DNA of 64,000 nucleotides from Lachnospiraceae bacterium (lineage in GTDB: Bacteria > Bacillota > Clostridia > Lachnospirales > Lachnospiraceae): contig CAAGFJ010000033.1 of the NCBI GenBank assembly GCA_900769115.1, positions 4,393 through 68,392 on the forward strand, in the 5' to 3' direction. The notes under the pieces are model-generated. The model was given only the letters and a program-made list of their open reading frames with translations. It was not told the DNA's origin and did no database searches. A program made the translations under genes and the position numbers. Shown one piece after another: positions 45,468 through 53,994 of the stretch. How positions within the stretch are numbered: the first letter of the stretch is position 1; the number at the start of each line of letters is the position of its first letter.

Positions 45468-46610
45468 ATGAATAAGCGGTGTTATAGTTTAGAAGAAATA
45501 ACTATTAATTTTGATAAGGATAGAAAGCCTTTATCAGCTCAGCAGAGAAAAAATATGCAAGGGGAATATCGTTATTTTGGTGCACAAAATGTTATTGATT
45601 ATGTGAATGATTTTTTATTTGAAGGTGAATATTTACTTATTGCAGAAGATGGGGAAAATTTGAAATCTAATAAACAGAATATAGCGCAAATTGTTTCGGG
45701 GCGTTTTTGGCTTAGTAATCATGCACATATTGTAAAAACAAATGAGTTGTGTAATATTCGTTATTTAATGTATTGGTTAAATTCTACCGATATATCTGGA
45801 TATATAACTGGATCTGCACAACCTAAATTGAGTCAGACAAACTTAAATGCAATTAGAATTAATTTGCCGGATAGAATAGTGCAGGATAAAATTGTGAATA
45901 TCTTATATTGCTTTGATAAAAAAATTGATATGAATAAAAGGATAAATAGGAATTTGCAAGAGCAGGCACTTGCCATATATCGCAAGATGTTCGTTGAAAC
46001 AAATAATAATGCGAGAGTTATATGTAGAACAGATGAATTCTTTGACATAACAATCGGAAAGACACCACCGAGAAAAGAAAAGGAATGGTTCTCGAATGAT
46101 CCTAAAGATTGTGTATGGATTTCAATTTCTGATATGGGTTCATGCGGGATATTTATTACTGATAGTTCAGAGTATCTTACTCAAGCTTCGGTAGATAAGT
46201 ATAATGTCAAAGTGGTTCCAGAGAACACTGTGATTTTAAGCTTTAAACTAACGGTAGGAAGAATTGCTATTACAGTTGGAAAAACAACTACAAATGAGGC
46301 TATTGCTCATTTTAATACAAGTAAAAAGAATATAACAGAATATCTATATTGTTACTTGAAATCATTTGATTTTGGAGCATTAGGAAGCACGTCATCAATT
46401 GGTACAGCTGTAAATTCAAAGACGATTAAAACAATGAAATTTGTAATACCAGAAGAATGGGAATTACAGAAGTTTTATGATATTGCAAGACCTATGTTTG
46501 AACAGATAAAGAAGAATCAGTTTGAAAATCAAAATCTTGTAACAATTCGAGATGTATTGCTTCCAAAATTGATGGTAGGTGAGCTTGATGTATCAGATTT
46601 GAATATATAG
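45468..46610 (+). CDS. hsdS: Type I restriction system specificity subunit HsdS (intact copy)
   Basis: HsdS recognises the bipartite target with two target recognition domains. The 380-residue product has TRD1 (about 1-140), the conserved central helix (IVQDKIVNILYCFDKKIDMN, then KRINRNLQEQA, about 137-170), TRD2 (about 185-325) and the C-terminal conserved helix ending LLPKLMVGELDVSDLNI. The same two conserved segments recur in the second hsdS at 48.4-49.7 kb. The central repeat GATAAATAGGAATTTG is at 45941-45956. This copy is directly cotranscribed with hsdM. Confidence 0.95.
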   Translation: MNKRCYSLEEITINFDKDRKPLSAQQRKNMQGEYRYFGAQNVIDYVNDFLFEGEYLLIAEDGENLKSNKQNIAQIVSGRFWLSNHAHIVKTNELCNIRYLMYWLNSTDISGYITGSAQPKLSQTNLNAIRINLPDRIVQDKIVNILYCFDKKIDMNKRINRNLQEQALAIYRKMFVETNNNARVICRTDEFFDITIGKTPPRKEKEWFSNDPKDCVWISISDMGSCGIFITDSSEYLTQASVDKYNVKVVPENTVILSFKLTVGRIAITVGKTTTNEAIAHFNTSKKNITEYLYCYLKSFDFGALGSTSSIGTAVNSKTIKTMKFVIPEEWELQKFYDIARPMFEQIKKNQFENQNLVTIRDVLLPKLMVGELDVSDLNI

Positions 46611-46651
46611 TAACGAGTATAAGAGTTTAGCAAATATTTGAGGTGTTATAT

Positions 46652-47245
46652 ATGGCTATTGACAAGACGGTTTCAATAAACAAAGTAGTTGAGGTGTTGA
46701 AGGGAGCATCCAATTTTAAGGTTGAATCGGTAGAAGAGTTTAACAAAGGTATAGAACATATAATTAGATTAATAAAAGATTCAGCGATATTATACAAGGA
46801 TGAATCATATGCATCGTCTTATTATTTATCTATAATTGTAATTGAAGAAGTAGCAAAGATTCATATGGGGCTATATGTTCAATATGACGATAAAGAAAAA
46901 AGAAATAAACTTTATGATCATAAGACTAAAGATATAATAGGATGCAACTATACCTTAACGCTGGGAGCTCGATTGAAGGATGCAATTGGACAAGAGACAA
47001 TAGAAAAAATTATTAATGAATCCTACAGTGGTAATTTAAAGGATAATAGAGAGAAAGCTATTTATTGTTCAAGAGTAAACAATCAATACGTGGTTCCTTC
47101 AGATTTATACTCACGGGAGGATGCAAGAAATATGTTACTCTTTGCGATAGAATCTTTTGATGATAATTTGGTTGGGTATACAGATTATTCTTTAAAACAA
47201 TCAAAAGAGACAAATTTAATATTTACTGAAATAAGTCTGGGGTGA
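46652..47245 (+). CDS. AbiV-family abortive infection protein
   Basis: The 197-residue product has the AbiV hallmark helix: after a first helix ending in ILYKDESYASSYYL comes SIIVIEEVAKIHMG, then the DHKTK motif. AbiV proteins stop phage development, reported in Lactococcus as a block in translation. The ATG 46652 is preceded by GAGGTG (46640-46645); GTG 46643 lies inside that site. It sits between the intact hsdS and the recombinase gene and is AT-rich like its neighbours. Confidence 0.75.
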   Translation: MAIDKTVSINKVVEVLKGASNFKVESVEEFNKGIEHIIRLIKDSAILYKDESYASSYYLSIIVIEEVAKIHMGLYVQYDDKEKRNKLYDHKTKDIIGCNYTLTLGARLKDAIGQETIEKIINESYSGNLKDNREKAIYCSRVNNQYVVPSDLYSREDARNMLLFAIESFDDNLVGYTDYSLKQSKETNLIFTEISLG

Positions 47246-47325
47246 TAGTGACAATATGTGGATAAAAATTATTATAATAAATGGTAATTGATTAGATAAA
47301 TTTTTATTTGCTTTTTCGAAGAAAA

Positions 47326-47360
47326 AACCTCTTAATAGATAGTATCTATTATGAGGAGGT
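47326..47360. repeat. Inverted repeat covering the recombinase ribosome binding site
   Basis: CCTCTTAATAGATA (47328-47341) and TATCTATTATGAGG (47343-47356) are inverted arms with one mismatch; the centre is one base, so in RNA the innermost bases would form the loop. The 3' arm holds GAGG of the GAGGAGGT (47353-47360) used by the recombinase ATG at 47368. As DNA it also resembles a two-arm recombinase site. Confidence 0.55.
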
Positions 47361-47367
47361 TTATAGA

Positions 47368-48336
47368 ATGGAACAAGAGATAATCAATGAAGTATTGTGC
47401 CAGATGATACCACATTTATCTAATGATCAAGTTGTATTGTTAAAAAATGTTTTAGAGGGTGCAATGCTTAAGATGTCTAGTGAGAATCAACAAGCAGATA
47501 CTGTATTGGTAGATAGTTTTATTGCTGCTAAAAGGTTAGAAGGGTGTTCGGATAGAACATTGATATTTTACAGAAATACAATAGATAAAATGTTGAATTC
47601 TATAGAGAAGAACATTAAAGCAATAACAACGGATGATTTAAGGAGTTATTTGTCGGATTATCAAAATAGTAATATGGTAAGCAAAGTAACTATAGACAAT
47701 ATACGAAGAAATCTTTCAAGCTTTTTTTCATGGCTGGAGGATGAAAATTATATATTGAAGAGCCCAGTTAGGAGAATACATAGGGTGAAAGCAATGACAT
47801 CGGTAAAGGAGACATATTCAGATGAGGATTTAGAGCGATTGCGTGATAATTGTACGGAAATTAGGGATTTGGCATTAATTGATATATTGGCATCGACCGG
47901 AATGAGGGTTGGAGAGCTAGTACGTCTTAATCGTGCGGATATTAATTTTAATGAAAGAGAGTGCGTTGTTTTTGGAAAAGGGGATAAGGAAAGGATTGTG
48001 TATTTTGATGCTAGAACCAAAATACATCTTCAAAATTATTTAAATGAGCGCAATGATACAAACCCTGCTTTATTTGTTGGTTTAAAAATGCCTTTTGAAA
48101 GATTAGAGATTGGTGGAGTTGAGACACGATTAAAGAAACTTGGAAAAGAGTTAGCAATTGATAAAGTGCATCCCCACAAATTCCGAAGAACTATGGCAAC
48201 AACAGCGATTGACAAGGGCATGCCAATTGAACAGGTTCAAAAGTTATTAGGGCATGAAAAGATAGATACAACATTGCACTATGCAATGGTCAAGCAAAGT
48301 AATGTTAAAAATGCACATAGAAAATATATAGGGTAG
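47368..48336 (+). CDS. Tyrosine recombinase (XerC/D-like) inside the hsd locus
   Basis: The 322-residue product has a SAM-like core-binding domain (about 40-135) and the catalytic domain with R180 (STGMRVGEL), H270-x-x-R273 (HPHKFRR), H296 (LGHE) and nucleophile Y305 (HYAM); all are present. Recombinases between hsdS copies typically exchange specificity domains. ATG 47368 is chosen because GAGGAGGT is 7 nt upstream; the frame runs back to a TTG at 47308 through a hairpin. It lies between the two hsdS genes, which are in the same orientation. Confidence 0.92.
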   Translation: MEQEIINEVLCQMIPHLSNDQVVLLKNVLEGAMLKMSSENQQADTVLVDSFIAAKRLEGCSDRTLIFYRNTIDKMLNSIEKNIKAITTDDLRSYLSDYQNSNMVSKVTIDNIRRNLSSFFSWLEDENYILKSPVRRIHRVKAMTSVKETYSDEDLERLRDNCTEIRDLALIDILASTGMRVGELVRLNRADINFNERECVVFGKGDKERIVYFDARTKIHLQNYLNERNDTNPALFVGLKMPFERLEIGGVETRLKKLGKELAIDKVHPHKFRRTMATTAIDKGMPIEQVQKLLGHEKIDTTLHYAMVKQSNVKNAHRKYIG

Positions 48337-48388
48337 AAGAGAGAATGTAAATAAAAAATAGAATTTATTTAAGCAGGAAGGTACAAAA

Positions 48389-48961
48389 ATGAGCGAAGAA
48401 AATGATTTCATATATTTGGCAGAAGGAATTGAAAAAATAATAGATTATAGAGGAAAGACGCCTAAAAAATTGGGCGGTGATTGGACTGAATATGGCATTA
48501 GAACTATATCTGCAAAAAATGTTCATAATGGTATATTAGATAATATTGATTCTATAAGATGTGTATCTCAGGATATATATATAAAGTGGATGAAGGAAAA
48601 AATTAAAAGAAATGATATCTTTATTGCATCAGAGGGGGCGTCAATGGGAGAAAGCCTAATATGGGAAAGCGATGAGCAAATAGTTTTAGGACAAAGGTTG
48701 TTTGCTGTTCGTGCTAATACTCAAGTATTGAATCCCTTTTATCTTGCGATGTATATGAGAACTCCTGAGTATAGGATAGAACTGTTGAATCATTGTACGG
48801 GTACTTCTGTCTTGGGATTGAGTCAACCTAATTTGTTAAAAACAAGAATAAGAAAAATACCATTAGATTTACAAAATTTTATTGGTGAGATATATCAAAA
48901 CATATGTAACAAAATTGCTGTTAACAATGCGATAAATAGGAATTTGCCACTTGTGGTATAA
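48389..48961 (+). CDS. Second hsdS, 5' half (TRD1 and central region, frameshifted)
   Basis: The frame encodes one target recognition domain (about 5-160, opening YLAEGIEKIIDYRGKTPKKL) and the central helix ending NNAINRNL, then runs out after four residues at a TAA. The TRD differs from that of the upstream hsdS. AGGAAGG before the ATG is good. Loss of frame is caused by the 26-bp duplication at 48932-48972. On its own it would be a half-HsdS of 190 residues; paired half-subunits are known to work as dimers in some type I systems, so it may not be inert. Confidence 0.85.
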   Translation: MSEENDFIYLAEGIEKIIDYRGKTPKKLGGDWTEYGIRTISAKNVHNGILDNIDSIRCVSQDIYIKWMKEKIKRNDIFIASEGASMGESLIWESDEQIVLGQRLFAVRANTQVLNPFYLAMYMRTPEYRIELLNHCTGTSVLGLSQPNLLKTRIRKIPLDLQNFIGEIYQNICNKIAVNNAINRNLPLVV

Positions 48962-48972
48962 ATAGGAATTTG
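48932..48972 (+). repeat. 15-bp direct repeat creating a 26-bp duplication in hsdS2
   Basis: ATAAATAGGAATTTG occurs at 48932-48946 and 48958-48972, separated by CCACTTGTGGT. The repeat period of 26 bp shifts the frame by two. Both copies encode INRNL in their own frame, so excision of one unit joins the two halves exactly. The same sequence (with a leading G) is at 45941-45956 in the intact hsdS. Confidence 0.93.
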
Positions 48973-49695
48973 TCGGAACAGGCACATGCAGTATTTAACT
49001 CTTGGTTTGTAAAATACGAGCCGTTTGATGAGCCAATGAAGGAAACTCCTACAGGGTTTGAGGCACCGGAATCTTTTGAATATGTTCAGATTGATTCGTT
49101 AGATCATATTCTTGAAACAGGAAGAAGACCTAAAGGTGGTGCTGTATCAAAAGGAATTCCAAGTGTAGGTGCTGAGAGTGTTAAAGGAATAGGAACATTT
49201 AATACAAGTAATATCAAGTATATACCAGCTGATTTTGCAGCTAAACAAAAGACAGGAAAAGTTAAAGGGTATGAATTGATGATTTATAAAGATGGCGGTA
49301 AGCCGGGTGAATTTCATCCTAATTTCTCAATGTTTGGAGAAGGATATCCTTTTGAAGAATTTTTTATAAATGAGCATGTATTTAAACTTGACTTTGGAGA
49401 TAGAGGATATAATGAATTCACTTATTTCTGGTTTCAAACAGATTATGTTATGCATTGGTTAGAGAATAACGGAGGAAAGGCTGCAATTCCAGGAATTAAT
49501 CAGAGTGTAGTTAAAGCTATTTGGATATTGAGTCCAGATAGTCCTAAGGTGAAAGAATACTGTAAATGGGTACAGCCATTGTTTACACAAATACTTAAGA
49601 ACTGTTATTCAAATCTTAGACTTGCGGAACTAAGGGATAGTTTACTTCCAAAACTCATGTCAGGAAAACTTGACGTATCTGATTTGAATATTTAG
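48970..49695 (+). CDS. Second hsdS, 3' half (TRD2 and C-terminal conserved region)
   Basis: Frame coordinates begin at a TTG within the repeat; a natural start is not evident. It encodes the rest of the central helix (SEQAHAVFNSWFV), a second TRD (about 40-190 of this frame) and the C-terminal conserved end LLPKLMSGKLDVSDLNI, nearly identical to the end of the upstream hsdS. Joined in frame with the 5' half after removing 26 bp, the product would be 426 residues, a normal HsdS length. Expression as a separate protein would need reinitiation near the TAA at 48959-48961. Confidence 0.85.
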   Translation: MSEQAHAVFNSWFVKYEPFDEPMKETPTGFEAPESFEYVQIDSLDHILETGRRPKGGAVSKGIPSVGAESVKGIGTFNTSNIKYIPADFAAKQKTGKVKGYELMIYKDGGKPGEFHPNFSMFGEGYPFEEFFINEHVFKLDFGDRGYNEFTYFWFQTDYVMHWLENNGGKAAIPGINQSVVKAIWILSPDSPKVKEYCKWVQPLFTQILKNCYSNLRLAELRDSLLPKLMSGKLDVSDLNI

Positions 49696-49736
49696 TTACT
49701 CTGACAAATGGTGACATATAGGAGGGAGAAGAATAT

Positions 49737-50090
49737 ATGAGTTCGGTTTTAGATGTTTATCAATTAATTAGAGATTTGATAGAAGAGGCTAAAAAAGCAC
49801 AGAATGCGGATATGGTGAGTCAGTTAATAGATATTAAGTTAGCTCTTTCAGATATTCAAGATGAAAATAAAGAACTAAAGAAACAACTTGATCAACAGGA
49901 ACAAATTGTGAGACATTCAGATGGTAATTATATCACTTTGAAGGATGATGAGATACATATTCAATATTGTTCTACCTGTTGGGGAAATGAAAGAAAATTA
50001 ATACAACTAAAAAATGAAGAGAAACCTAACTTACCAAGGTGTCCGATTTGTTTTAATAAGTGGTTAAGTGCGAGAAATAGTGGTAAATAG
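49737..50090 (+). CDS. Coiled-coil and zinc-ribbon protein
   Basis: The 117-residue product has an N-terminal helical region with a coiled coil (about 35-60, DENKELKKQLDQQEQI) and a C-terminal zinc ribbon, YCSTCWGN at about 76-83 and RCPICFNKW about 25 residues later. Similar small proteins occur in mobile elements, but I cannot assign a function. It lies between the second hsdS and hsdR, where it would be translated with the R-M operon. GGAGGG precedes its ATG. Confidence 0.7.
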   Translation: MSSVLDVYQLIRDLIEEAKKAQNADMVSQLIDIKLALSDIQDENKELKKQLDQQEQIVRHSDGNYITLKDDEIHIQYCSTCWGNERKLIQLKNEEKPNLPRCPICFNKWLSARNSGK

Positions 50091-50149
50091 TTAGTGAGTT
50101 AAATTTTTATTTACAATACGAACAATAATTGAGAAAGGCAGATGATAAC

Positions 50150-53100
50150 ATGACAGATTTTAGTGTAAAAATGGTCAATGAAAATCTTTTAGAGAATGCA
50201 TTTGTTGTAGAATTACAAAGCAAAGGCTATAACTATCTGTATGGACCAGAAATTGAGCGAGATTATCATGAGGTCATTTTGAAACAATATTTTGAAGAAG
50301 CATTGTTTCATATCAACTCTGGAATTACAGAGGAGATTTTAGAAGAATCATATAAGACAATTAAAAATCTGGGTTTATTGAAGTTAGAAGATATGAGTGC
50401 AGCCTTTCATAAATATTTGATAGAAGGTGTTCCGGTAGCATATCGGCTGAATGGGGAGCCCGCAACATATACAGTGAAATTAGTTGATTTTGAGCATCCG
50501 CTGGAGAATGATTTCAAGGTCGTGAATCAGTTTACCGTTATTGAGTATAAGAATAAACGACCGGATATTGTTGTATTTATTAATGGAATACCAATGGTTT
50601 TATTTGAATTAAAGAATATGGTTAATGAGGATACAACGATTGAAAATGCGTACAAACAGGTAAAGAATTATCAATTAGATATTCCTTCATTATTTTATTA
50701 TAATGCATTTAATGTAATTAGTGATGGCTTGGATACAAGAGTAGGAACTATTACCTCTGATTTTACACGATATATGGTATGGAAATCAGAAAATGGAGAA
50801 AAACCAGATGAATCAAATGTAAATTATTTTACTAAGGTGATTAATGGGATGTTCCCGAAGGAACGACTGTTAGATATTATTCGCAATTTTATTATATTTC
50901 AAGATATAAAGGGAAAGACAATTAAGATTCTTGCGGGATATCATCAGTATTTTGCTGTTCGTAAAGCAGTCGAACGTACACATAAAGCAATTGAAGAACA
51001 TAGCCGTAAAGTTGGCGTTGTCTGGCACACACAGGGTAGTGGTAAGAGTTTATCTATGGTATTTTATACCGGATGCATTGTAAGTAATCCGGAATTTGAC
51101 AATCCGACTATTGTTGTTCTAACAGATAGAAATGACTTGGATAATCAGTTGTTTGGAACATTTTGTGCCAGTTCCAAATTATTATTACGACAGACTCCCA
51201 AACATGCAGAAAGTAGAGAACACTTGAAGGAACTTTTGAAGGTGAAAGCAGGAGGAATCATATTTACAACCATTCAAAAGTTTGAGGAAAGTGATGAAAT
51301 TCTGAGTGATCGAAGTAATATCATTTTTATGGCAGATGAAGCTCATCGTTCTCAGTATGGTTTGGACGGAAAGTTAAATAGAGATACCGGTGAATGGCAA
51401 TATGGTATGGCAAAGTATATGCGTGATGCATTACCAAATGCAACATTTATAGGATTTACAGGAACACCAATTAATTTTGAAGATAAGTCTACGGTTGAAG
51501 TGTTTGGTGATTATATTGATATATATGATATGACACAAGCGGTTGAAGATGGGGCAACTGTTCCAATTTATTATGAGAATCGTACTGCCAAGATCAAATT
51601 AAATGAAGCCTTATTAAAGAAGATTGATGCAGAATATGACAAATTAGCAGAAGAAGCGACTGAACTTATGATTGAGAAATCCAAGTCGGATTTGTCATCA
51701 ATTGAAGCAATTATTGGGTCAAAAGAACGATTGAATTTACTCGCAGATGATATTATTGCTCATTATGAAGATCGACAATATGTCTTGACAGGTAAAGCAA
51801 TGATTGTGTGTATGACACGAAGAATAGCAATTAATCTCTATAAGATAATTCTGAATAAACGACCAGAATGGGATAAGAAAGTTAAAGTGGTACTAACATC
51901 AAGAAATACGGATGATGAAGAATGGCATGATATCATTGGAAATAAAACCTATCGAGATCATTTAATGACAGAATTCAAAGATGAGAAGAGTGACTTTAAA
52001 ATAGCAATTGTTGTAGATATGTGGTTGACAGGATTTGATGTTCCATCTATGGCAACAATGTATATTGACAAACCAATGAAAGGTCATAATCTAATGCAGG
52101 CAATTGCAAGGGTAAATCGCGTATATAAAGACAAAGAAGCTGGATTGATTGTTGATTATATCGGTATGGCTGCAGAATTGAAGAACGCATTAAGTCAATA
52201 TACGAAACGGGATCAGGATAAGATTCCAGACTTGGGACAGGCGTATTCAGTTGCGGTTGCAAAATTAGAGATTATGCGTGATTTCTTTTATGGATTTGAT
52301 TACACAGATTTCTTTGGTACAGATAATTCTAGAAGATTACAAGTCATTGCAGATGGAGTTGATTTTGCTCTTAGATTTGACGAAGAGGAAAAGAAGGCGT
52401 TTATTAAAGAGGCAACCGCATTAAGTCAGGCAGAATCATTGTGTCGTAGTCTTCTTGACGAGAAGTTGAAACAGGAAATAGTATTCTTCAAGAGTATGAA
52501 AGCGGGAATATGTAAATGTGGTGGTAATGCTGGAATTACTTCAAATGAGATTAATGCAAGAATAATGACTATGCTTGAACAGGCAATTGAACAGGACGGT
52601 GTCTATAATATCTTTGCAAAGGCAGGGCAAAAGAATCCAGAGATTTCAATCTTGTCTGATGAATACATGGATCAGATCCGACGAATGAAACATAAAAATA
52701 TTGCAGCAGAGATGTTACGGAAATTGTTGGAAGATAATATTCGAGTGTTTGCAAGAACCGGTGTGGTAAAGGCAAAATTATTTTCTGAAAAGATGCAACA
52801 ATTATTAAAGGCATATAACAACCGATTGGTAACGAGTGCCGAGGTAATAGAAGAATTGTTAAAATTATCACAGGAGATGACAGCAGCATATCAGGCAGGA
52901 GATGAGAAAGGACTATCAACGGAAGAATTGGCATTTTATGATGCCTTAGTTGCAGATCCCGATGTCTTGATTAATATGAAAGATGATGTGCTTGTACAGA
53001 TGGCACATGAATTAACAGACTTGATCCGCAAGAACCGAACAGTAGATTGGGACAAGAAAGAATCGGCTCGTGCGTATATGAGAACACAAGTCAAACACTT

Positions 53101-53197
53101 ACTTCGTAAGTATCATTATCCACCAGAGAAAGCGAAGGGAGCTATTGATATTGTAATTAAGCAGGCAGAATTGATGAGTAGTAATATTGTGGTGTAG
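50150..53197 (+). CDS. hsdR: Type I restriction enzyme subunit HsdR
   Basis: HsdR is the translocating and cleaving subunit of the R2M2S complex. The product (1015 residues from ATG 50150) has the N-terminal PD-(D/E)xK nuclease (RPDIVVFINGIPMVLFELKN; D and E-x-K intact). The superfamily 2 helicase domain has Walker A GSGKS near residue 297, DEAH near 396 and the RecA-2 motif MWLTGFDVPSM, AIARVNRVY. A C-terminal helical domain binds HsdM. The frame extends to TTG 50129, but AAAGG is better placed for the ATG. It appears intact. Confidence 0.95.
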   Translation: MTDFSVKMVNENLLENAFVVELQSKGYNYLYGPEIERDYHEVILKQYFEEALFHINSGITEEILEESYKTIKNLGLLKLEDMSAAFHKYLIEGVPVAYRLNGEPATYTVKLVDFEHPLENDFKVVNQFTVIEYKNKRPDIVVFINGIPMVLFELKNMVNEDTTIENAYKQVKNYQLDIPSLFYYNAFNVISDGLDTRVGTITSDFTRYMVWKSENGEKPDESNVNYFTKVINGMFPKERLLDIIRNFIIFQDIKGKTIKILAGYHQYFAVRKAVERTHKAIEEHSRKVGVVWHTQGSGKSLSMVFYTGCIVSNPEFDNPTIVVLTDRNDLDNQLFGTFCASSKLLLRQTPKHAESREHLKELLKVKAGGIIFTTIQKFEESDEILSDRSNIIFMADEAHRSQYGLDGKLNRDTGEWQYGMAKYMRDALPNATFIGFTGTPINFEDKSTVEVFGDYIDIYDMTQAVEDGATVPIYYENRTAKIKLNEALLKKIDAEYDKLAEEATELMIEKSKSDLSSIEAIIGSKERLNLLADDIIAHYEDRQYVLTGKAMIVCMTRRIAINLYKIILNKRPEWDKKVKVVLTSRNTDDEEWHDIIGNKTYRDHLMTEFKDEKSDFKIAIVVDMWLTGFDVPSMATMYIDKPMKGHNLMQAIARVNRVYKDKEAGLIVDYIGMAAELKNALSQYTKRDQDKIPDLGQAYSVAVAKLEIMRDFFYGFDYTDFFGTDNSRRLQVIADGVDFALRFDEEEKKAFIKEATALSQAESLCRSLLDEKLKQEIVFFKSMKAGICKCGGNAGITSNEINARIMTMLEQAIEQDGVYNIFAKAGQKNPEISILSDEYMDQIRRMKHKNIAAEMLRKLLEDNIRVFARTGVVKAKLFSEKMQQLLKAYNNRLVTSAEVIEELLKLSQEMTAAYQAGDEKGLSTEELAFYDALVADPDVLINMKDDVLVQMAHELTDLIRKNRTVDWDKKESARAYMRTQVKHLLRKYHYPPEKAKGAIDIVIKQAELMSSNIVV

Positions 53198-53240
53198 ATA
53201 TAAAAACTGATTTATAGAGTGCAAATGCGGAGCTATTATA

Positions 53241-53690
53241 ATGAAAAATATTTATGGTTCATTTAATATTAAGAAGGAATTCAAAATATACAAGACAATA
53301 GGGAAAAGAAGTAAATATAAAATTCGGAATTATATTCAATGGCGAAAACATATTTTAAAGTATGCTTGTGATAATGATGAATATAATATCAATTTTTATC
53401 ATTATTTAATCCGAGAAATAAGAGAAGTAAAATGTCATATAAAGTGGATAAATATTTTTTGCATTCCTTATGAATTGGCGTTTTTGGCATTTTCATTGAC
53501 ATTATTTTATGATGAAAAAAATATAATTGTTTTTCTTTTACTAATTATTGTGATAACTAATCTTGTTGCATTTTCATATTTAATTGATAAGGGCATGAAG
53601 AAAATTTCATTTTTAACAGATGTATGCGATATTTTATTTACAAATTATGATGTAAATAGGCTGATAAATATAGAGGGAAACAAAGACTAA
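53241..53690 (+). CDS. Hypothetical membrane protein downstream of hsdR
   Basis: The 149-residue product is basic at the N-terminus (about 1-45), has two transmembrane helices (about 75-92 and 96-115) and a short polar C-terminus. It is very AT-rich, like the rest of the island. I recognise no family. Its position right after hsdR suggests an accessory defence or membrane effector role, but this is only positional. Confidence 0.5.
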   Translation: MKNIYGSFNIKKEFKIYKTIGKRSKYKIRNYIQWRKHILKYACDNDEYNINFYHYLIREIREVKCHIKWINIFCIPYELAFLAFSLTLFYDEKNIIVFLLLIIVITNLVAFSYLIDKGMKKISFLTDVCDILFTNYDVNRLINIEGNKD

Positions 53691-53719
53691 TTGTTCAATG
53701 TGGTTTGGAAGGAAAATAT

Positions 53720-53944
53720 ATGAATGGACAAGCAAAACCTTTAGTAAAATATTTAGATGGATCGGATACAAGATTTATTATTCCGGTATATCAAAGGAAT
53801 TATGACTGGAAGATTGATAATTGCAGACAATTATATGACGATCTGAAAAAGGTAATTGAAAATGACAGGGAATCTCATTTTTTCGGAAGTGTTGTTTCTG
53901 TTGCAAATACGAAAGGTGCTTCAGGTGAAATGCTGGTTGTTTGA
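53720..53944 (+). pseudogene. Truncated DUF262 (GmrSD-type) nuclease N-terminus
   Basis: The frame starts at ATG 53720 (GGAAGGA upstream) and encodes the start of a DUF262 domain: FIIPVYQRNYDWKIDNCRQL, DDL, then FFGSVVS. It stops after GEMLVV, just before the place where the family has the catalytic DGQQR motif. Full members are several hundred residues, so 74 residues is a remnant. DUF262 proteins belong to modification-dependent restriction enzymes such as GmrSD. Confidence 0.7.
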
Positions 53945-53994
53945 ATAAAAGCTAATTGATCAAGCAAATTTGTTAGTATTGAAAGGACAAACAT

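Noticed and set aside
45468..49695. Classical inversion shufflon
   Set aside because: I looked for reverse-complement copies of the central hsdS repeat; all three copies are in direct orientation, so I propose deletion or excision instead of inversion.
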